DNA of 5,200 bases, from contig SLAD01000085.1 of the NCBI GenBank assembly GCA_007126995.1, positions 1 to 5,200 on the forward strand, written 5' to 3'. Positions 1 through 5,200 of this stretch are shown here, piece after piece (the first letter of the stretch is position 1; every line of letters begins with the position of its first letter). A program made the position numbers and the translations under genes. The stretch comes from Kiritimatiellia bacterium (lineage in GTDB: Bacteria; Verrucomicrobiota; Kiritimatiellia; SLAD01). The notes below the pieces were generated by a model. The model did not search any database and was not told the origin of the DNA. It was given only the letters and a program-made list of their open reading frames with translations.

Positions 1-1
1 C

Positions 2-163
2 TTGGGCACGCCAGCGATAACTACGCGCGGCATGAAAGAGGACGATATGAAGACCGTGGCCGGCTTGATTCAGCAGGTGCTGAAGAAGCCGGACGACCAG
101 AAGTCCTTGCAGCGCGTGCGCGACGAGGTGATCGCCTTCACCGCCCAGTTCCCGGTGCCGTGA
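2..163 (+). CDS. glyA: Serine hydroxymethyltransferase, C-terminal end (partial)
   Basis: Only the last 53 codons are in the window; the 5' part lies to the left. The encoded tail begins LGTPAITTRG and ends AQFPVP. The GTPA-x-TTRG segment is the conserved C-terminal block of serine hydroxymethyltransferase, and its Arg (residue 9 of this fragment) corresponds to the Arg that binds the substrate carboxylate. The rest looks like the family's helical C-terminus, which usually ends in a YPV/FPV-type tail. The enzyme is cytosolic and PLP-dependent. It interconverts serine and glycine and loads tetrahydrofolate with a one-carbon unit, giving 5,10-methylene-THF. The stop codon overlaps the next start by one base (TGATG), so the two genes are probably co-transcribed and translationally coupled. 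The identification rests on the TTRG block and the tail alone, but these are distinctive. Confidence 0.9.
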   Translation: MGTPAITTRGMKEDDMKTVAGLIQQVLKKPDDQKSLQRVRDEVIAFTAQFPVP

Positions 164-972
164 TGGCGGACGCGCGTCATCGGTTGCTCACGATTGTGGA
201 GGGGGTCGACGCCCATGTGCGCCACCTCAAGGAGGAGGGCGTGCGGGAGTTGCCGGTGGCGCCGCCGACATTGGCGGCGTTGTCGGAAGCTAAGGGCGAT
301 GACCATTCGGCTATGAAGCGCGCCTCAAAAGCGGCGCCACCAACGCCGGAGACGCCGATTGCGTTTTCCCTGAAACCGACGTCGCCGACGAGCACGACGC
401 TCAAGTCGATCGCGGATCGTGTAGCAGCGTGTCGCCTGTGCGGCCTGTCTGCCACGCGCACGAACACTGTGCCCGGGCAGGGGCATGAATCACCGGAAAT
501 CATGTTTGTGGGGGAGGGCCCGGGCGCCGATGAGGATGCGCAGGGCCTGGCCTTTGTCGGGCGGGCCGGCAAACTGCTGACGCAGATGATCGAGGCGATG
601 GGTTATCAGCGGGAGGAGGTATGGATCGGCAATATTGTGAAATGTCGTCCACCCAATAACCGCAAGCCGACCATGGATGAAATGAACGCCTGTTTGCCCT
701 ATCTCAAGGAACAAATCGCCTTCTTGAAGCCGAAGGTGATCGTTTGTCTCGGTGCCACGGCGGTGCAAGGGCTCCTCAACGACATGACGATGATCACCAA
801 GCTACGGGGACAGTGGCGCACGTTCGAGGGCATCGACACCATGCCGACCTTCCATCCCGCCTATTTGCTGCGTAACCCGCCCGCCAAGCGCGAGGTCTGG
901 ACCGACCTCAAGGCTGTGCTGGAGAAACTAGGCCGCCCCGTGCCGGAGTCGGCGAAGAAGCGAAAGGGATAG
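163..972 (+). CDS. Family 4 uracil-DNA glycosylase (4Fe-4S type)
   Basis: The predicted 269-residue protein removes uracil from DNA, arising from cytosine deamination or dUMP incorporation, and so starts base excision repair. Residues about 80-255 form the glycosylase domain. Visible motifs are GEGPGADED (117-125, the family 4 active-site block, followed by FVGRAGKLL), NIVKCRPPNNRKP (157-169), CLGATA (about 195-200) and the HPA motif (231-233). Cys90 and Cys93 (CRLC), Cys161 and Cys177 are placed as the four Fe-S ligands of the family. About 75 N-terminal residues precede the domain: a charged helix-like segment, then a Pro/Thr/Ser/Ala-rich low-complexity linker. Similar extensions occur in bacterial members often annotated as 'DNA polymerase-related'. 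The ATG at 163 overlaps the glyA stop. An in-frame GTG at 160 is the only nearby alternative and adds one residue. No clear Shine-Dalgarno is visible, which fits coupling to glyA translation. Family assignment is firm; the exact start is less so. Confidence 0.93.
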   Translation: MADARHRLLTIVEGVDAHVRHLKEEGVRELPVAPPTLAALSEAKGDDHSAMKRASKAAPPTPETPIAFSLKPTSPTSTTLKSIADRVAACRLCGLSATRTNTVPGQGHESPEIMFVGEGPGADEDAQGLAFVGRAGKLLTQMIEAMGYQREEVWIGNIVKCRPPNNRKPTMDEMNACLPYLKEQIAFLKPKVIVCLGATAVQGLLNDMTMITKLRGQWRTFEGIDTMPTFHPAYLLRNPPAKREVWTDLKAVLEKLGRPVPESAKKRKG

Positions 973-1146
973 TATTGGCGCGGCAAGCTGGATGAGCCGG
1001 GACTTTGGTGCTGACCTGCTCGGATCATGTTCCTGCGCTTGCTCCAGCGGCCAATGCTTCATGGGATAGGTGAGGCGAAGGCACAAGTGCAGGGTGAATC
1101 GAGTTATGAGGCAGCTTCTCCCGCCGAGCCAGAACGACAAGGCAAG
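973..1146. other. Convergent intergenic gap between udg and the zinc-ribbon gene
   Basis: These 174 bases separate two genes that point at each other. I find no convincing intrinsic terminator for either strand. There is a 4-bp stem (CGCT/AGCG, 1036-1049) and a 6-bp inverted repeat (ATTGGC at 974-979, GCCAAT at 1050-1055) with a 70-base interval, and neither is followed by a T-run. Reading frames that cross the gap have no recognisable product and extend into the flanking genes out of frame. Termination may be Rho-dependent, or the transcripts may overlap. Confidence 0.6.
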
Positions 1147-1782
1147 TTAATCGTTATTGATGTTGACCCGCATGGTCGACTGCTTCAGCACTTCTTGATC
1201 GATATCGGGCGCATCGATCAGGCCGCCTTTTGCGGATTGCAGCAGCTTTTCGACCGCCTCTTTTGCTGCGGCCGCATCGCCGCTTGCCATGCGCAGCACC
1301 GGCACCGAATCCGGCAACGCCAATTGTGCGCGCAAGTGACCCACCTGATCGGGTAAATTGAACGCCTTCTTGCAGTTCGGGCAGCGCCCTTTCTTGCCCA
1401 CGTCGCTGTCACGCACCCAAAGCTTTTGCCCGCATACTGGACAGCTCATCTTGAAGTCGGATTCGCCTTGCTCGCGCACAATCATCACGGCAAGCGGTGC
1501 GCCGGAATCGGTCGGCAGGCGGCGATAAATGGCTTTGACTTTATCCAGCGAAATAACGTCCAGGAAACGCACCAACAAAAGCATGATGCCCGCTTGATTG
1601 GTGGCCTCATCCCAGCCTGCATTCAGTCGCGGATCCCCAGACAACACATCCACGACCACTTGTTGACCACCAATGGTGGCGTGTGGCTGTCCCCCCGTAA
1701 GCGCCTTGGCAAACTGTTCACCCATCTCTTGATGAATGCTCAGTGCCAAAGCATGAACTGAATTGTTCGTTTGTGCTGCCAT
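1147..1782 (-). CDS. Hypothetical protein with central CxxC-CxxC zinc ribbon
   Basis: I do not recognise this protein. From the ATG at 1782 it has 211 residues, with no signal peptide and no convincing membrane segment. A hydrophobic stretch around residues 65-78 (AGIMLLLVRFLDVI) is short and ends in charged sequence. The clear element is a treble-clef or zinc-ribbon-like knuckle pair at residues 114-137: CPVC (Cys114, Cys117) and CPNC (Cys134, Cys137), separated by 16 residues that include a Gly-Lys-Lys-Gly turn. It should bind one zinc ion. The N-terminal 110 residues and the C-terminal 70 residues (Ala/Lys-rich helix around 165-186) match no family I know. The gene lies 42 bases after fusA on the same strand, so it is probably in the fusA transcript. 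A GTG at 1821, three bases from the fusA stop, would add 13 residues. Neither start has a good Shine-Dalgarno, so the ATG is only a preference. A nucleic-acid or ribosome-related role is possible from context but unproven. Confidence 0.75.
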   Translation of the reverse strand: MAAQTNNSVHALALSIHQEMGEQFAKALTGGQPHATIGGQQVVVDVLSGDPRLNAGWDEATNQAGIMLLLVRFLDVISLDKVKAIYRRLPTDSGAPLAVMIVREQGESDFKMSCPVCGQKLWVRDSDVGKKGRCPNCKKAFNLPDQVGHLRAQLALPDSVPVLRMASGDAAAAKEAVEKLLQSAKGGLIDAPDIDQEVLKQSTMRVNINND

Positions 1783-1824
1783 GCTCGAAGTCTGATCCGT
1801 TCCACGCCCGAATTCAAGCACGAA

Positions 1825-3915
<2,091 letters not shown>

Positions 3916-3920
3916 AATAA

Positions 3921-3926
3921 CCTGCC
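3921..3926 (-). promoter_or_regulatory. Shine-Dalgarno of fusA
   Basis: On the minus strand GGCAGG, within AAGGCAGG, lies five bases before the ATG whose last base is at 3913. This is good spacing for an anti-SD match through AGG and decides the fusA start. The encoded N-terminus MARHFP is also the expected position for EF-G. Confidence 0.6.
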
Positions 3927-4045
3927 TTTAACGTAATGAGAGCTGCAAACGACGCAACCCAACCCTTCCAACTGTTTGGGAAAGTCGCGGAATATGCCCA
4001 CAACCGCTCCTATATGCAAGGTTAAAGTAGCGTCTTTCTGCGTTT

Positions 4046-4085
4046 GGGGAGGGCTCGGCTTGCGGTTGACGGCTCGCCCCTTTTT
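4046..4085 (+). terminator. Terminator-like hairpin upstream of HMG-CoA reductase
   Basis: On the plus strand GGGGAGGGC (4046-4054) can pair with GCTCGCCCC (4072-4080). This gives four G-C pairs, one A-G mismatch, then four more pairs, one of them G-U. The loop is 17 bases, and five T residues follow at once (4081-4085). That is the form of an intrinsic terminator. The opposite strand has no T-run after the stem, so the signal is directional. No plus-strand gene lies upstream within the gap, so it would act on a leader transcript of the reductase (attenuation) or on antisense transcription coming out of fusA. The mismatch and long loop make it imperfect, and chance pairing in GC-rich sequence remains possible. 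Confidence 0.35.
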
Positions 4086-4144
4086 ACGGCTTACTACTGA
4101 TCCTGGCTGGTCCGTAACAGGCGGTTGACCCGCGACCAGGCTGT

Positions 4145-4150
4145 GGAAAG
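4145..4150 (+). promoter_or_regulatory. Shine-Dalgarno of HMG-CoA reductase
   Basis: GGAAAG lies eight bases before the ATG at 4159. It supports this start over the in-frame ATGs at 4180 and 4195. The latter would remove residues that align with the VGP region of other HMG-CoA reductases. Confidence 0.5.
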
Positions 4151-4158
4151 ATAAGCGC

Positions 4159-5196
4159 ATGAGCAAAAGACAAACCGCAATGGCCTCGATCCCAATGCAG
4201 CGGGTCGGGCCCGTCAAATTGATCGGCCCGGAAGTCGAGGGTGAATTCGAGCTTCCGTTGGCCACCTATGAGTCCCCGTTGTGGCCCTCCACCGATCGGG
4301 GCGCCCGCGTATCTGTGGCCGCCGGTGGCCTGCGCGCCGTGGTGGTGGATGAACGGATGACGCGCTCGGTGCTGTTGACCGCGCCGGACGCCGTTGCCGC
4401 GGCAGCGGCAACCCGGGATCTGCAGGGGCGGCTCGATGAGCTGCAGGCGGCGGTGGCGCAAACCAGCCGTTTCGCGAAGTTGATCGATCTGCACACGCAA
4501 GTCGTTGGCAACCTATGCTTTATCCGGTTCGAACTCACCACCGGCGATGCGGCCGGTCATAATATGGTCACCGCCGCCGCCGATCAGTTGATCCAGTGGA
4601 TTTGCGCCCAGTATCCCGACCTGTCATACGGCTCCATTTCGGGCAACTATTGTACGGACAAGAAGCCGTCGGCGGTGAACGGTATTCTGGGGCGCGGCAA
4701 ATATGTGGTGGTCGAGGGCGTGATCCCTGAGCGACTCGTGACCCGCTACTTGAAGAGTACGCCCGCCAAAATCGTGGACCTGAACTGGAAGAAAAACTGG
4801 ATCGGCACCTCGCTGGCGGGCGGCATCCGCTCGGCCAACGCCCATTTCGCCAATATGTTGCTGGCGTTCTATTTGGCCACCGGCCAGGACGCCGCCAACA
4901 TTATCGAAGGCTCGCAAGGCTTCACCCACGCGGAAGTGCGCGATGCGGATCTCTATTTTAGCGTGACGTTGCCCAATGTGATTGTGGGATCGGTCGGAAA
5001 CGGCAAAGACCTCGATTTTGTGCAGGACAACTTGCAGGCGCTCGGTTGTCTGGAGGAGCGGGAGCCGGGGGCGAATGCGCGTCGCTTGGCCGTTCTCGCG
5101 GCGGCCGCAGTCTGGTGCGGTGAACTTTCCCTGTTGGCCGCCCAAACCAATCCCGGCGAATTGATGCAGGCCCATTTGAAGTGGGAACGAGAATGA
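4159..5196 (+). CDS. Hydroxymethylglutaryl-CoA reductase, short soluble class I-type
   Basis: The 345-residue cytosolic enzyme should reduce HMG-CoA to mevalonate with NADPH, the committed step of the mevalonate route to isoprenoids. The class I catalytic set is complete: Glu38 (LATYESP, human Glu559), Lys168 (SGNYCTDKKP 161-170, human Lys691), Asp244 (TGQDAAN, human Asp767) and His339 (ELMQAHL, human His866). Substrate-contact Arg69 (DERMTR), Ser161, Asp167 and Lys169 are also present, as are TSRFAKL (102-108), the cofactor-loop TGDAAGHNM (128-136) and VGSVGNGK (276-283). There is no membrane anchor. The N-terminus is short: the ENVIG dimerisation motif and the residues before it, usual in archaeal and eukaryotic enzymes, are absent, and the protein starts near the IPxxxVGP stretch. 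The C-terminus stops six residues after His339, without the phosphorylatable Ser of animal enzymes. The stop overlaps the next ATG (ATGA), indicating an operon. From memory, similarly short forms occur in some Legionella/Coxiella-type bacteria. Confidence 0.95.
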   Translation: MSKRQTAMASIPMQRVGPVKLIGPEVEGEFELPLATYESPLWPSTDRGARVSVAAGGLRAVVVDERMTRSVLLTAPDAVAAAAATRDLQGRLDELQAAVAQTSRFAKLIDLHTQVVGNLCFIRFELTTGDAAGHNMVTAAADQLIQWICAQYPDLSYGSISGNYCTDKKPSAVNGILGRGKYVVVEGVIPERLVTRYLKSTPAKIVDLNWKKNWIGTSLAGGIRSANAHFANMLLAFYLATGQDAANIIEGSQGFTHAEVRDADLYFSVTLPNVIVGSVGNGKDLDFVQDNLQALGCLEEREPGANARRLAVLAAAAVWCGELSLLAAQTNPGELMQAHLKWERE

Positions 5197-5200
5197 GCGA
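5193..5200 (+). CDS. Start of next gene, overlapping the reductase stop (partial)
   Basis: An ATG at 5193 overlaps the reductase TGA in an ATGA arrangement. It is preceded by GGGAA (5183-5187) at a spacing of five bases, a good Shine-Dalgarno. Only Met-Ser and part of a third codon (Asp or Glu) are visible, so the product cannot be read. Given the coupling to HMG-CoA reductase, a mevalonate kinase or another mevalonate-pathway enzyme is the natural guess, but this is inference from context only. Confidence 0.4.

Larger units (their letters stand above)
3916..4158. other. Divergent control region between fusA and HMG-CoA reductase
   Basis: These 243 bases must carry the control signals for both divergent genes. 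Candidate promoters are weak. For fusA (minus strand), TTGCAT (4014-4019) and CATATT (3991-3996) are 17 bases apart, giving a leader of roughly 70 bases. For the reductase (plus strand), TTGACG (4066-4071) is a fair -35, but its best -10, around TTACTA (4091-4096), has an overlong 19-base spacer. A 9-base word GCGGTTGAC occurs twice on the plus strand, at 4062-4070 and 4121-4129. A nested stem (CTGGTC 4107-4112 with GACCAG 4134-4139, enclosing GCGG/CCGC 4121-4124/4130-4133) sits just before the reductase ribosome binding site. A 44-codon frame at 3994-4128 has no good ribosome site and no recognisable product. No RNA gene is recognised. Confidence 0.5.

Noticed and set aside
974..1055. Inverted repeat ATTGGC...GCCAAT in the convergent gap
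   Set aside because: Six bases per arm with a 70-base interval and no T-run; not a credible terminator or operator.
928..1140. 70-codon minus-strand frame just after the zinc-ribbon gene, in the convergent gap
   Set aside because: It overlaps the 3' end of the glycosylase on the other strand, has no clear ribosome binding site and resembles no known protein.
3958..3980. Small hairpin in the fusA leader (CCCAA/TTGGG, or CCAA/TTGG with a four-base loop)
   Set aside because: Only four or five pairs, no T-run and two competing registers; expected by chance.
3994..4128. 44-codon plus-strand frame in the leader of the reductase, a possible leader peptide
   Set aside because: There is no convincing Shine-Dalgarno and no run of regulatory codons, and the frame crosses the terminator-like hairpin. 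Too weak to call.

Overview
This is bacterial chromosomal DNA of moderately high GC. Genes are tightly packed and there is no mobile element, CRISPR array, tRNA or rRNA. From left to right the window holds: the 3' end of glyA (serine hydroxymethyltransferase, +); a family 4 Fe-S uracil-DNA glycosylase that overlaps glyA by one base (+); a 174-bp convergent gap; an unrecognised zinc-ribbon protein (-); fusA, elongation factor G (-), which lies directly upstream of the zinc-ribbon gene; a 243-bp divergent intergenic region; a short, soluble class I-type HMG-CoA reductase (+); and, at the right edge, the first codons of a further gene that overlaps the reductase stop codon by four bases.

The lineage cannot be fixed from this window. 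EF-G is canonical in length but differs from proteobacterial sequence in the G domain, for example Val-Ser after the P-loop Lys-Thr-Thr and a Lys within the 'QSEKVW' stretch. The zinc-ribbon protein carries a 'GKKGRCPNC' knuckle. I associate that style with Planctomycetes-Verrucomicrobia-Lentisphaerae-type genomes, but only as a weak inference. A mevalonate-pathway reductase is not typical of most free-living Gram-negative bacteria. It points to a lineage that uses, or has acquired, the mevalonate route to isoprenoids.

Three transcription units are likely. The first is glyA-udg (+), where one-carbon/thymidylate supply sits beside uracil removal from DNA. The second is fusA-zinc ribbon protein (-), a translation GTPase followed by a small unknown gene. 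The third is HMG-CoA reductase plus the next gene (+), probably the start of a mevalonate operon. The fusA and HMG-CoA reductase units diverge from a shared 243-bp control region. That region contains a terminator-like hairpin followed by five T residues, on the HMG-CoA reductase strand, about 75 bases before its start codon.

Most of the window is ordinary housekeeping sequence and I see no clear new system. The points most worth a second look are the zinc-ribbon protein behind fusA, the N-terminally shortened HMG-CoA reductase, and the possible leader terminator in front of it.
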